Assembly: GCA_020809425.1 (NCBI GenBank)
Contig: JAGGDC010000004.1
Location: forward strand, 124,001-188,000
Origin: Candidatus Synoicihabitans palmerolidicus
Lineage (GTDB): Bacteria > Verrucomicrobiota > Verrucomicrobiia > Opitutales > Opitutaceae
Direction of reading: 5' to 3'
DNA length: 64,000 nucleotides
Part shown: positions 50,605 to 59,757 of the stretch, piece after piece
How positions within the stretch are numbered: position 1 is the first letter of the stretch
Layout of the letters: the number at the start of each line of letters is the position of its first letter
Program-made: the position numbers and the translations under genes
Notes under the pieces: model-generated
The model's input: the letters and a program-made list of their open reading frames with translations, nothing else
What the model was told of the DNA's origin: nothing
Database searches by the model: none

Positions 50605-50932
50605 GTCTTCTGTTTAGTTTTTTTGAGGAGAGGTATAGGGTTGAAAAGAGATTAAAGCTACGAGCCGGGCATGTCGGCGCAAGGCCTAGAGCTTAGCAAT
50701 CGCAGTAAACGTGCCAGTTCGGATAAACGGGGACGGGTTTCCACGGCCGCGCTAGAATTGGGCGGTCCAATGGAGGAGGTGGGGGGAGTTGTTGTGTTGC
50801 GACGTAACACGGAAGAGGAAGAAGACGTTTTTCTCTGATCAAGCGCTGTCAACGACCTTCCACTTAATGAGTCATTGTAGCCAAGATACGATTAGGGTAA
50901 ATGGCTGCCCGGCTAGAGCTCGAACGGCGGCG
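50605..50932. other. Gap without recognisable gene
   Basis: About 330 bases upstream of the ExbB remnant with no recognisable frame. The part next to 50605 is AT-rich (GTTTAGTTTTTTTGAGGAG) and probably holds its promoter and ribosome binding site. Confidence 0.4.
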
Positions 50933-50946
50933 TCAAACGGCTAGTG
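50923..50946. repeat. 24-bp repeat, copy B
   Basis: AACGGCGGCGTCAAACGGCTAGTG; one mismatch to copy A at 48696. It overlaps the stop codon of the IS30-type transposase fragment. A 16-base core GGCGGCGTCAAGCGGC recurs at 51090-51105. Confidence 0.65.
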
Positions 50947-51108
50947 CACAGTTTCTTTGTATAATAGCATGAAAGACTTCAGCGGGAGACTGTCCGTCGA
51001 GCACGAGACGAGGGCGATTATTGAGTCGCCACTCCGCTTTGGCGATTTGGCCTTTGGTGACGATGTTAAAGTCGATGCCTTTAGGGAAGGGCGGCGTCAA
51101 GCGGCCAT
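50933..51108 (-). pseudogene. IS30-family transposase C-terminal fragment
   Basis: The fragment reads GRLTPPFPKGIDFNIVTKGQ, then AEWRLNNRPRLVLDGQSPAE and VFHAIIQR. The FPKGTDF and LNNRPRK blocks are the C-terminal signature of IS30-type DDE transposases (the last containing the region after the catalytic Glu). The rest of the element is absent; the upstream sequence is unrelated. Confidence 0.7.
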
Positions 51109-51194
51109 GGTCTTTTCCCCTGACGGGTGAAGTGATTGAAGATGACATGGGGGGTGTTGTCAGGAGCGACGAAGTCGCAAGAACTGACAATGTT

Positions 51195-52301
51195 ATGACT
51201 ACGAATCAAATACCCCCCACATCATCCGCCAACGATTCAAACCGGTTGGGCGAAGTAATCAAGCTGGGCATCGACGTGCACATTGAAAAATACGTCGTCG
51301 TCATGAAGATCGACGGCAGCGCGCCGGAGCGGGCGAAACGCTTCACTCCGGAGCAGTTCATCGTCTGGGTGCATGAACTCGCCGGCCGGTGCGACCAGCT
51401 CTACAGCTGCTACGAGGCCGGTCCGTTTGGCTTCAACCTACACCGTCGACTCCAAGAGATGGGCGTGACCAATCACGTGATCCGCCCGATCAATTGGGAT
51501 GAACACGGCAAGAACGTTAAGACCGACGCGCGTGATGCGACGCAGATGGTGCTATGCTTGGACGGATACCTGCGCGGCAACCATCGCAGCTTCAGCACGG
51601 TGAGCGTGCCCAGTGAAACCGAGGAACGGCGGCGCAGCATCCCCCGCCAACGCCAGAGCTTGATCAAGGAGCGCAAGCGGCTGGCGGCGAAGGCACGAGG
51701 TCACGTGATGTATTACGGCGGGCGCCTCCAGGGGGGAATGGTGGAAACCAAGACGCTGGAAGGATCTGGACGAACAGCTCGAGACCCACGTGCTGGGGCT
51801 GCTGGAGCCTCTCAGGACAATCCTGTTGGTTATCGAAGAACAAATCGCGCTGGTAGAGCAGCGGCTGGAGGAAATGAGTGCGGTGGCACTGCCCAAGGGC
51901 ATGGGCACCGTTATCTTCGAACAAATGGAACGAGAAGTCTGTGATGGGGGACGATTCGACACCCGCAAGCAGGTGGGCAGTTACACCGGGTTGTGTCCGA
52001 GTGAAGACACCAGCGACCGGCGGCGCTTCCAAGGCTCGATCACAAGCATGGCAACCCCCGCCTGCGTCACATGTTGATCGCGTGCGTCTGGTTGCTGATA
52101 CACTGGAACCCGGACTACCGAGGCATCGTGAAGTGGCGAGACAAGCTGCTGGAAGCCAAGCTGACCAAGGCGAGCAAGAAAAAGATCGGCGTCGCCATCG
52201 CTCGACAGTTTGCGGTGGATTGGTGGCGAATCAGAACGGGCAAAGCCACGCCGGACCAACTTGGATTAGCCATGAAAGAATTACCCGCGATGAGTGGCTG
52301 A
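51195..52301 (+). pseudogene. IS110-family transposase remnant 2
   Basis: Starts MTTNQIPPTSSANDSN. The RuvC-like DEDD domain reads VIKLGIDVHIEKYVVVMK (first Asp), YSCYEAGPFGFNLHRRLQ (Glu) and KNVKTDARDATQMVL (last two Asp). SIPRQRQSLIKERKRLAAKA and GHVMYYGGRL follow. Near 51755 the frame shifts to LEPLRTILLVIEEQIALVEQ and near 52050 to LIHWNPDYRGIVKWRDKLLE. The Tnp20 Ser region is in the middle frame (GSYTGLCPSEDTSDRRR). It is from a different IS110 subgroup than the remnant at 19849. Confidence 0.82.
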
Positions 52302-52664
52302 AATCACCATCGACGGAGCGAAATAGACGATTTTAGCGGAGTGTGCCCGACCTGACCCCTGTCGCTTTTGATGTGACGTTCTTGAAGATTGGGCAGCCTC
52401 GCTTCTGCAGCCTGTAGTGACCGAATGGATATGTCATAGTGTGCTCCCCGTTGACGGGGACACGGATAGCAGGAAATCCCGGCCTCATACCGAGTCCGTG
52501 GTGGCTCAGAAGACGCAAAAATCAAATCCACCACCTTCAACTCAATCCACTGAATGTAACTGAAACCAAAAAACGGGATCACTCTTGACGAATATCCCCA
52601 TAGCAGGTCAGTGGTGTAACTTTGAGTTAGACCATTTGGACGATTTTCGATCTGTTTCAGCGGG
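52302..52664. other. Gap without recognisable gene
   Basis: No named family on either strand. A minus-strand frame (ISCYPCPRQRGAHYDISIRS) is open but not recognised and probably spurious. Confidence 0.4.
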
Positions 52665-54474
52665 ATGAAATCTAAAGGTGAAACGGAAAAGGAAGCGACG
52701 AACGCAAACCCGGAGCAGAAGCACTGGGATCGAAACGTGGAAGTGCGCATGGCCACTGCGGCCGAGCAGGAGTGGAGCGACGCGCAGCTGTACGAGCGGC
52801 ACTACTTGGGATCCGGGCATCCGGTGGGCGATTACCTGCGCCAGATTGTCGAAAGAAGGGGGCGGGCGGTGTGGCGCTGCTGGCGTGGGGTCCGGCCTGC
52901 TACGCGCTCAAGGACCGGGACCGGTGGATGGGCTGGGATGCGACCCGCCGGGTCGAGCGGCTTTCCCTGGTGGTGCAAAACCGCCGCTTTCTACTGCTTA
53001 CCAAGCGCGGCGAGGAGCCTAATTTCGCCTCCCAGGTGCTCGCGGCGGCGGTGCGCACGTTGCCGGGCCATTGGCAGGAACGCTTCGGCTATCGGCCGCT
53101 GCTAGCCGAGACCTTCACCGACCCGGAGGCCTACCAAGGCACGTGCTACAAGGCCTCCGCGTGGGAGCCGGTCGGGACCAGCCAGGGTTACGAACGGCAC
53201 CGAGGCGACTTTTACCGCGAGCACGGCAAACCCAAGCACCTGTGGCTGCTGCGGCCCCTGCACCCCTCGGCCAAGGCCCTGCTGAGCGCCCCCGACCCCG
53301 CTTTACCCGAGGACTGCTGGGCGGGACTGCGCCGCGCGCCCACCGGCACCCTGCCGCTCAAAAACGGCCAGTTGCCCTCTCTGTTGGAGGCCCGGTGCGG
53401 CGTGCCCGATCCGCGCGCCAAAAACACCCGCTTCAAGATCGGTCCGGTTCTTGGCCTCGTGGCGCTCGCGCTGCTGGCCGGCCGGCGCGACATCGCGTCG
53501 ATCGCTCGTATGGCCAACCTGCTCGACCAAGACCAGCGCTTCGCCCTGGCCCTGCCCCGTGAGGCCGGCACAAAGATCCGCCTGGCCCCCAGTTACAGCG
53601 TGTTTTACGACGTGCTCACCCGGCTCGATCCGGAGGCCTTGGCCCAGGCCCTCACAACCGCTGGCTCACAGCCCACGCCGGGGCCCTGCCCGGAGCGCTC
53701 GCCCTGGACGGAAAGTTTATCCGCGACGCGGTCGGGGTGCTCAGCCTGGTCGAGGCCGACACCGGCGCGCCGGTCGCCCTGGCCATCGTCGATCAAAAGG
53801 AAAACACCCCGCGCAGTGAACAGGCCCGCGCCGGTGAGGTGTTGGCCGCCGCGTCGTTGGACGAGCAGATCGTCACACCGGCGACGCCTTTGCACGCCAC
53901 CCGCGAGCAGGCCCGCACCATCGTGGGAAAAGGCGGCGAGTATGTGCTCCAGATCAAAGGCAACCAACCCCAGCTGAGCGCGCTGGTCCAGCGCGCCCGG
54001 ACCGTTCCACCCCCCTTTTTTGAGCTGACCGATCCGAGTCGGGGCCGCGTGACCACCTGGCGGGTGTCCGTGGTGGTGGCCACGCCCTCGCAAGCCGACT
54101 ACCCTGGGCTGCGCAGCCTGGTGCTCGTGGACAAAACCACGGTGCGAAAACGCGACCTCACCGAAAGTTGCGAGCAACGCGCCTACGCCAGCAGCCTGGC
54201 ACCCGCAGAACGCAGCCCTGCGCAAATGCTCGCCTTGATCCGCGGGCACTGGGGCGGAGTGGAGATCCGCAACCACTGGCGCCGCGACGCCTGCTGGCGC
54301 GAAGACCACTCGCGTACCCGCAACATCAACGCCCTGGCCAACCTCGCCCTCTTGCGCAGCGTCCTGCTGCGCGTCTGCGCCCAACACTGGCCCGAGCGGC
54401 CCCTGCCGCACGTCTTCGAATCCTGCCAACATTCCACGCATATCTCCCTGCGCGCCATCCGTTCCCATTCCTAA
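52665..54474 (+). pseudogene. ISAs1-family transposase with DruA-like (DUF4338) N-terminal domain, broken
   Basis: The N-terminal 200 residues read LYERHYLGSGHPVGDYLRQI, CYALKDRDRWMGWDATRRVE, QNRRFLLLTKRGEEPNFASQ and TFTDPEAYQGTCYKASAWEP, the DUF4338 domain shared with DruA of the Druantia system. The C-terminal 400 residues are an ISAs1/H-repeat transposase: GVPDPRAKNTRFKIGPVLGL, ALDGKFIRD-like segment, DQKENTPRSEQ, LQIKGNQPQL, and IRGHWGGVEIRNHWRRDACW. Frameshifts near 52850 and near 53690 break it. No inverted repeats were found. The same order of domains is known in some ISAs1-like proteins. Confidence 0.8.
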
Positions 54475-54706
54475 AACAAAAGACCATGCCATCTCAATCC
54501 CCCCCCCAAAACGTTTCCCTCCTCATCCGCCGCGGATCCTCCGGCCCCTCATTCACCAACTCACGGATTCGTGCCCTTTGCTAGTTTCCGTGGACCGATA
54601 TCCGCTGCCTCTGCGCGATCCCGCTCCATCCCTGCACCAACAATCTCCTTCAATCCGCAGGAAACACTTTCCGTCCGTCGGCGTCTCACGCAGAGTCTCC
54701 CGCTTC

Positions 54707-55257
54707 ATGTCCGCGCTGCCCCCCTTCATTCGCCTAATCGAACTGGCGACGATCCTTTCTTGGTTCGCCGGGTGCGGAGCGCCCCCTCAAAACTCCCGCC
54801 CCGCGCCCCAACCCGTCATTACCGCCGAAAGCGATTTTCTTGCCGGCCGCACTCACGTCGTCGCGGAACTAGGGGCCGTTCCGCATGGTCGATGCCCTCC
54901 CCCCCGAACGCCTCGGCGGCACTCCGGTCGTCATCGACGATTACCCCAATACCAACCGCCCTCCTCGTACCTACGCCGGGGGCCGCCGCTCCGCCCCGGG
55001 ACGCCCCCGCCAATCCCTGACCCTCACGGTCCGCCAATCAGACCGACGCTGCTCTCCAGGTGCGCGTCGCCGAGATCCGCAGCGCTCTCGGCAACTTCGT
55101 GCCCGTCCCCGAAATTTTCACCCTCGAGCCCGGCGAACTCCAAGCCCTCGAGCCCATGCGCTCCTCCTACCCCGCTCCCATCGACGAACTCGAACTCGTC
55201 GTCCGTCTGCGCACCCAGGAGGCCGATGAGGTGCAGACGCTGAAACTCCGGCTCTGA
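54707..55257 (+). pseudogene. Lipoprotein of unknown function, decayed
   Basis: From ATG 54707 a lipoprotein signal is seen (LIELATILSWFAGCGAP, with the lipobox Cys). The next stretch is ITAESDFLAGRTHVVAELG. Frameshifts near 54880 lead to MVDALPPERLGGTPVVIDDY, and others near 54970 and 55030 to VRVAEIRSALGNFVPVPEIF, then PIDELELVVRLRTQEADEVQ and TGA at 55255. I know no family for it. At least three shifts. Confidence 0.55.
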
Positions 55258-55279
55258 CGCCTCCTCCGGCTTCACTCCT

Positions 55280-56200
55280 TCAACACCGCCGCTCCATCCG
55301 CGCCTGAATCACTGGTTTCAGTTCGCGCACCACGTCGGTAAATGCCGCCAACGTCGGCGAATCGTTCTCGCGCGACCACGCCATCACCAACGGCACCGGT
55401 TCCGACGCGGGCGTCACTTCCCGAAACGAGACTCCCTCCACTTCGCGGCAGGCCACACAACCGGGCACCAGCCCCAAACCGCTTCCCGCCGCCACCAGCG
55501 TTAACACCGTGGTCATCAGGTCCGGCTCATGCTCAAACCACGGCGCGATCCCGGCCCCGCGCACCATCGCCACGATCGTATCAAACAACCCGGGCGCCCC
55601 CGTCCGCTGGTAAACCACCAGAGGCTCCCCTCCCAGCTTGCGCAAAGCCAGTTTCCGTCCGCGGGCCAACGCGTGCCCATCCGGCAACGCCGCCACAACC
55701 CGGTCCGTATAAATCAGCTCTTCCCGCAACCACAATTGCTCTCCGGCCATCCCGGTCGGCCGCGTCAACGCCACATCAATTCTTCCCGCTCGCAAACGCC
55801 TCCAACTGCTCGGTCGGCAGCATCTCGTGCAGGCACAACTCCACATCCGGGTACCGCTCCCGATAAGTGCGCACCACCATGGGCAAAAACGGCGTCACCG
55901 CCGGTCCAATGAATCCCAGCACCACTTTACCCACTTCTCCGCGCGCTGCGAGGCACGCACCGCCTCCTCCACCCGATTCAACACATCCTCCACTTCTCGC
56001 AAAAACACCCCGCCCGCCGCCGTCAAGCGTACCGAACGTTTCGTGCGCTGTAACAACATCACCTCCATCTCGCCCTCCAAATCGCGAATCGTCTGGCTCA
56101 CCGCGGGCTGCGCCACCCGCAGCTCCACCGCCGCCGCCGTAAAATTCAGATGCCGCGCCACCGCTTGAAAGGTCCGTAAATGCCGCAACTCCAGGCCCAA
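55280..56200 (-). pseudogene. LysR-family transcriptional regulator, two frameshifts
   Basis: The N-terminal winged HTH reads LELRHLRTFQAVARHLNFTA and VAQPAVSQTIRDLEGEMEV, starting at TTG 56200. Near 55940 the frame shifts to GKVVLGFIGPAVTPFLPMVV, and near 55805 to GRIDVALTRPTGMAGEQLWL, VAALPDGHALA and VAAGSGLGLVPGCVA, the effector-binding domain. It is divergent from the AhpD-like gene, with a palindrome in between, so it likely controlled that cluster. As it stands only the DNA-binding part could be made. Confidence 0.85.
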
Positions 56201-56204
56201 TTTT

Positions 56205-56219
56205 GATTATAAGATAATC
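56205..56219. promoter_or_regulatory. LysR-type palindromic box
   Basis: GATTATAAGATAATC, a perfect inverted repeat of six with three bases between, lies directly before the LysR start. A TATAAT at 56235-56240 could be the -10 box for the rightward AhpD-like gene. The fit to the T-N11-A LysR motif is inference. Confidence 0.55.
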
Positions 56220-56341
56220 CACTTAAAACAAGCATATAATACGATTCCCGATATCTATCAGTTTAAGGTAATGTGGTCCTGTCACCGCTTCGCATCCGCG
56301 GACCGGACCAATTCCTCGCAACCATAAATACCCTCACTACC

Positions 56342-56910
56342 ATGACCCATACGCTCTCCTCTCCTCTCGCCGGCCTCGCTCCGCTCTCTCCCGAGAACGC
56401 CCCCGATGCCAGTCACGATAATCTTGCCGCCGCCCAAAAACGCCTCGGCTTCGTGCCAAACCTGCTCGGTGTCTTCGCCCACGTCCCCGCCCTGCTCGAA
56501 GGCTACACCGCCGACGACGCCGCGTTCAGCCGGACGTCTTTTAAGCCTTCCGAACGTCAACTGATCCTGCTCGCGGTCTCCGTCGTCAACGAATGCGACT
56601 ACTGCGTCGCCGCCCACAGCACGATCGCCAAATCCATGCTCAAGGTCGATGCCGACACCGTCGCGGCCATTCGCGCCGGGACTCCTCTGCCCGACGCGCG
56701 CCAAAACGCCTTGATCAACCTCGTTCGCGAACTGGTCGAGGCTCGGGGTCACGCCTCCACCGCGACGATCCAAGCATTCCTCGACGCCGGCTATCGCCGC
56801 GAACAAGTGTTCAAAATCATCCTGGGCATCGTCCAACAAACCTCAGCAACTATTTCGACCATCTGGTCCCGCTGCCTCTCGACGCAGTTTTCCAAGTCGA
56901 GGCGGCCTGA
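56342..56910 (+). pseudogene. Carboxymuconolactone decarboxylase/AhpD-family protein, C-terminal frameshift
   Basis: AhpD-like proteins act as thiol reductants with a CxxC...H site. From ATG 56342 the frame has LAAAQKRLGFVPNLLGVFAH and the active site SVVNECDYCVAAHSTIAKSM, then GYRREQVFKIILGIVQQT. There a missing base near 56843 shifts the frame; the intended end is NLSNYFDHLVPLPLDAVFQV to TGA at 56908. The shifted frame stays open and runs to 56956, so a protein with the active site but a wrong tail could be made. First gene of the redox cluster. Confidence 0.8.
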
Positions 56911-56952
56911 CTCCCACCCGCATTTATCAACCATTTCACCCTTCCTCCTACC

Positions 56953-57219
56953 ATGACTGCTTCCCCTTCCTCTCCTGCTCGACTGTTCGTTAAAACCGGC
57001 TGCCCTTGGTGCACCCAGGCCCGCACTGTGCTCGACGGCGCTCACTTGGCCTACGCCGAGATCAACGTCAGCACCGATCCCGCTGCTGCTGCTGAGATGC
57101 GCCAACTCTCCGGTCAAACCTCCGCGCCCGTCCTCGACTGGCACGGCGATATCCTAGCCGATTTCGGAGCCGACGAATTGCGGCCTTTCCTCACCGCGAG
57201 AAACATCCCTCTCGCTTAA
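56953..57219 (+). CDS. Glutaredoxin-family protein
   Basis: An 88-residue thioredoxin-fold protein. LFVKTGCPWCTQARTVLDGA holds the CPWC redox site, and TSAPVLDWHGDILADFG holds the cis-Pro and downstream Gly-Asp of the glutathione-binding groove. It reduces disulfides or glutathionylated proteins in the cytoplasm. Intact. It lies 42 bp after the restored AhpD stop and 23 bp before the peroxiredoxin-like gene, so it is in one transcript with them. Confidence 0.9.
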   Translation: MTASPSSPARLFVKTGCPWCTQARTVLDGAHLAYAEINVSTDPAAAAEMRQLSGQTSAPVLDWHGDILADFGADELRPFLTARNIPLA

Positions 57220-57242
57220 CCTCCGTCCGCATCCCATCCGCC

Positions 57243-57929
57243 ATGTCTTCGCCCCTGACCACCGCTCGCCGCACTACTCGCGACCTTGCGAACAAGGCGG
57301 CGGACATGGCGGCCGGTATGACGCCCGCGCCAAAACGCGTCCTCAGTAACCAGATCCGCACGCTCGTTCGCCGTGGACTCGCGGCCCGGGCGATCGGCGA
57401 AGGCGACATTGTCCCGGACTTTATCCTCCCCGACGTCAGCGGTCAGCCGGTGCGCCTCAACTCCCTCCTTGAGCGAGGTCCCGTCGTCCTGGTTTTCTAT
57501 CGCGGCGGCTGGTGCGATTTCTGCCAAACCTACCTCCACGGGCTGCAGCCGAAGTTGTTCTACCTGCACGAACTGGGCGCCGAACTCGTCGCGGTCTCGC
57601 CTCAGCTTCCGACCGCCAGTCTGCTCACGGAAACCACCCACGAGCTAACCTTTCCCATGCTCAGTGATGTGGGCCTGTCCGTCTCCCATCGCTTCGGCTT
57701 GGTCTATCCTCTGCCGCCTGCGATTCAGCGAACCTACCGCGAATTCGGCATCGATCTCGAAGCCGCCAACGGTTCCTACCCCACGCCGTGCCTTCCGCTC
57801 GCCGCAACTTTGATCATCACTCCGGACCGTCGAGTCCACACGGCGTCCATCGACGAAAATCCCGCTCAAAGATTGGACCCCATCGACGTCCTCGATGCTC
57901 TGGTCCAAATCCGCCTCACCCGTTCGTAA
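57243..57929 (+). CDS. Peroxiredoxin-like (AhpC/TSA family) protein
   Basis: A 228-residue protein with a 60-residue N-terminal extension followed by the thioredoxin fold: GDIVPDFILPDVSGQPVRLN, then VVLVFYRGGWCDFCQTYLHG with a CxxC redox site at about residues 97-100, and LVAVSPQLPTASL. This form resembles the AhpC/TSA-like subgroup with GGWC-x-x-C and not classical AhpC. It probably reduces peroxides or disulfides with electrons from the adjacent glutaredoxin. Intact, with a start at ATG 57243. Confidence 0.88.
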   Translation: MSSPLTTARRTTRDLANKAADMAAGMTPAPKRVLSNQIRTLVRRGLAARAIGEGDIVPDFILPDVSGQPVRLNSLLERGPVVLVFYRGGWCDFCQTYLHGLQPKLFYLHELGAELVAVSPQLPTASLLTETTHELTFPMLSDVGLSVSHRFGLVYPLPPAIQRTYREFGIDLEAANGSYPTPCLPLAATLIITPDRRVHTASIDENPAQRLDPIDVLDALVQIRLTRS

Positions 57930-58014
57930 TCCTCACGGGTCACTCGGTCCGGGGGAATAAGCGCCCGGACTTTCGCTCTTAATCCTTTCCCTCTTTCGAC
58001 CGATTACCACTCCC

Positions 58015-58776
58015 ATGCTTCGCTTGACGCGCTTCCTCTCCGCCTCCGTCGCCCTCGCGTTCTCGCTCATTGTTACGTCTTTCTCGGGAGCAGCTCCTTT
58101 CGACCACGGCCTCTACGACCAACTCCTCCACGACCACGTGCAGGCGGGCAAAGTCGATTACGCCGCCCTGCAACACGACAAACGTCTGGACACCTACCTG
58201 GAACAGATCGCCGCCGCCGACCTCGACTCTCAGTCCGAGAAATTCGCTTGCTGGATCAACGCCTACACGCTTCAACTCATCGTCTCTTCCTATCCCGTTA
58301 ATTCGATTAAAGAGATCCCCGCCCCCGGCCAGCGCGCCAAACCCGACGACAAAGCCCTTTGGGCCAGCCCCTTCGCGGTCGTCAACCACCAGGCACTGTC
58401 GCTCAACGCCATCGAAAACGACATCATCCGCCCGGAATTCCAGGATCCGCGTATCCACTTTGCCCTCGTCTGCGCCGCCCGCTCCTGTGCGCCTCTGCAC
58501 AGCGAAGCCTACGTCGCCGCCAAACTCGACGACCAACTCGACGTGCAAGCCCGCTGGTTCTTTCGTTGGCTCAATAATTTCGACGTCGCCGGACGCCGCG
58601 CCGGCCTCTCCCCCATTCTCGATTGGTATCGCGATGATTTTGGCAGCACCGACGCCGCCCTCATCACCTACGCGTCCCGCTACGTCCCCACCTCCATCGC
58701 CCCAGCCTTGGCCGGCCAGCCCGGTAAATGGTCGATCACGTTTCAACACTACGACTGGGCCCTCAACTCCCAGTAG
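58015..58776 (+). CDS. DUF547-domain exported protein
   Basis: The 253-residue product has a signal peptide (FLSASVALAFSLIVTSFSGA) and a DUF547 domain: GKVDYAALQHD, FACWINAYTLQLI with the conserved WINAYN-type motif, HFALVCAARSCAPLHSEAY, and ITYASRYVPTSI. DUF547 proteins are periplasmic or extracellular; their activity is not settled, and the conserved Cys and His suggest a cysteine-dependent enzyme. Intact. It follows the peroxiredoxin-like gene by 85 bp and could belong to the same unit. Confidence 0.87.
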   Translation: MLRLTRFLSASVALAFSLIVTSFSGAAPFDHGLYDQLLHDHVQAGKVDYAALQHDKRLDTYLEQIAAADLDSQSEKFACWINAYTLQLIVSSYPVNSIKEIPAPGQRAKPDDKALWASPFAVVNHQALSLNAIENDIIRPEFQDPRIHFALVCAARSCAPLHSEAYVAAKLDDQLDVQARWFFRWLNNFDVAGRRAGLSPILDWYRDDFGSTDAALITYASRYVPTSIAPALAGQPGKWSITFQHYDWALNSQ

Positions 58777-58806
58777 TTCGCACCAGATTCCGCTGACCGC
58801 ACCAGC

Positions 58807-59694
58807 TCAGGTCATTCGCTCAATACGGCTAGCCACATCCTCCCGGAGCCGATCAACATAGCCCAACGCATAGTCCGCCAAATCCCGGGTCGGGTCATCG
58901 AGCAATGGCGTCAGATCCATCGCCCATGACAAACCTGCCATCTGGTCACTTTCATGCGCATGATGGTAGGTCGCATTCGCCGCCCGGCGCCCTTCCGTCG
59001 CCAGATCGTAGCGCTTTCCACCAAAAATATGGGAGTCGAAAACTTCCAATAACTGCACCCTAAGCTCCGGGCGCTGTCCGGTATCCAGCGCGATTTTGTC
59101 CTCCTCCACCAGCCAGTCCAAACCTCGCCAAACCTCCACCCCCAACACCTGCTCCGGTCGGCGCTCCCGCGGCAAATCCCGCATCACCGCCAAACTCCGC
59201 AGTAACACCGCCACGTGCGTGTCGTGCTTATTCATCGGATTGTGCACCAACACTTTCCGGAAAGTGCAGCCCGCAAAAATCTCCGCCAGATCTGCCTTCA
59301 CTTCCGTCGCCTGCCCATCCTTCACCTGCGCACTCGGATGCGCCAACTGCACCTGAATCGCATAACGGCCCAACTCCGCCGCTCTTCTCTGTTCCTCCCG
59401 TCGGATGACCTTCATTTCCTCGTCCGATTTATTCGCATAAGGTCCAGCTTGCGAAGACTTCGCCCCATCCGTCACCACCACTCCGCCAAACGCTCGCGAG
59501 ATAGGCTTGTCCAAACACTCGCAAATCGCCGTGTGCGCCATGATCTCAATGTCATCCTGATGCGCCCCCAAGCATAAAGGTGTCACCCGGCCCAACGCCA
59601 CCCCGGGATCCCCTCCTGCCGGCACATAGATATCTGCTTCCGCTCGGGATAAATTCATCGCCAATACTGAGGCAGGAACCCTCAAAAAACCCAA
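58807..59694 (-). CDS. PIG-L family zinc deacetylase
   Basis: PIG-L enzymes are zinc-dependent N-deacetylases of N-acetylglucosamine-type groups. The sequence has the LCLGAHQDDIEIMA motif (AHxDD, zinc ligands and general base), GGVVVTDGAKSSQAGP and NPMNKHDTHVAV with the third zinc ligand. The frame is uninterrupted. The Met of MNLSRAEADIYVP (59658) is a more likely start than that at 59694, giving 283 residues. Substrate unknown; sugar conjugates of envelope or secondary metabolites are possible. It converges on the DUF547 gene. Confidence 0.87.
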   Translation of the reverse strand: MGFLRVPASVLAMNLSRAEADIYVPAGGDPGVALGRVTPLCLGAHQDDIEIMAHTAICECLDKPISRAFGGVVVTDGAKSSQAGPYANKSDEEMKVIRREEQRRAAELGRYAIQVQLAHPSAQVKDGQATEVKADLAEIFAGCTFRKVLVHNPMNKHDTHVAVLLRSLAVMRDLPRERRPEQVLGVEVWRGLDWLVEEDKIALDTGQRPELRVQLLEVFDSHIFGGKRYDLATEGRRAANATYHHAHESDQMAGLSWAMDLTPLLDDPTRDLADYALGYVDRLREDVASRIERMT

Positions 59695-59757
59695 TCGATT
59701 TAGCTCCCAAATATATGAATGTAACTAATTCTCAATAAATCCCGGCCCTGTCCGTAG

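Noticed and set aside
52304..52756. 150-residue minus-strand frame before the ISAs1 gene
   Set aside because: It overlaps the start of the DruA-like coding region on the other strand and shows no recognisable domain, so it is more likely spurious.
52665..53300. A Druantia anti-phage system
   Set aside because: The DruA-like domain is within a transposase frame and none of the other Druantia genes, such as the large DruE helicase, is near.
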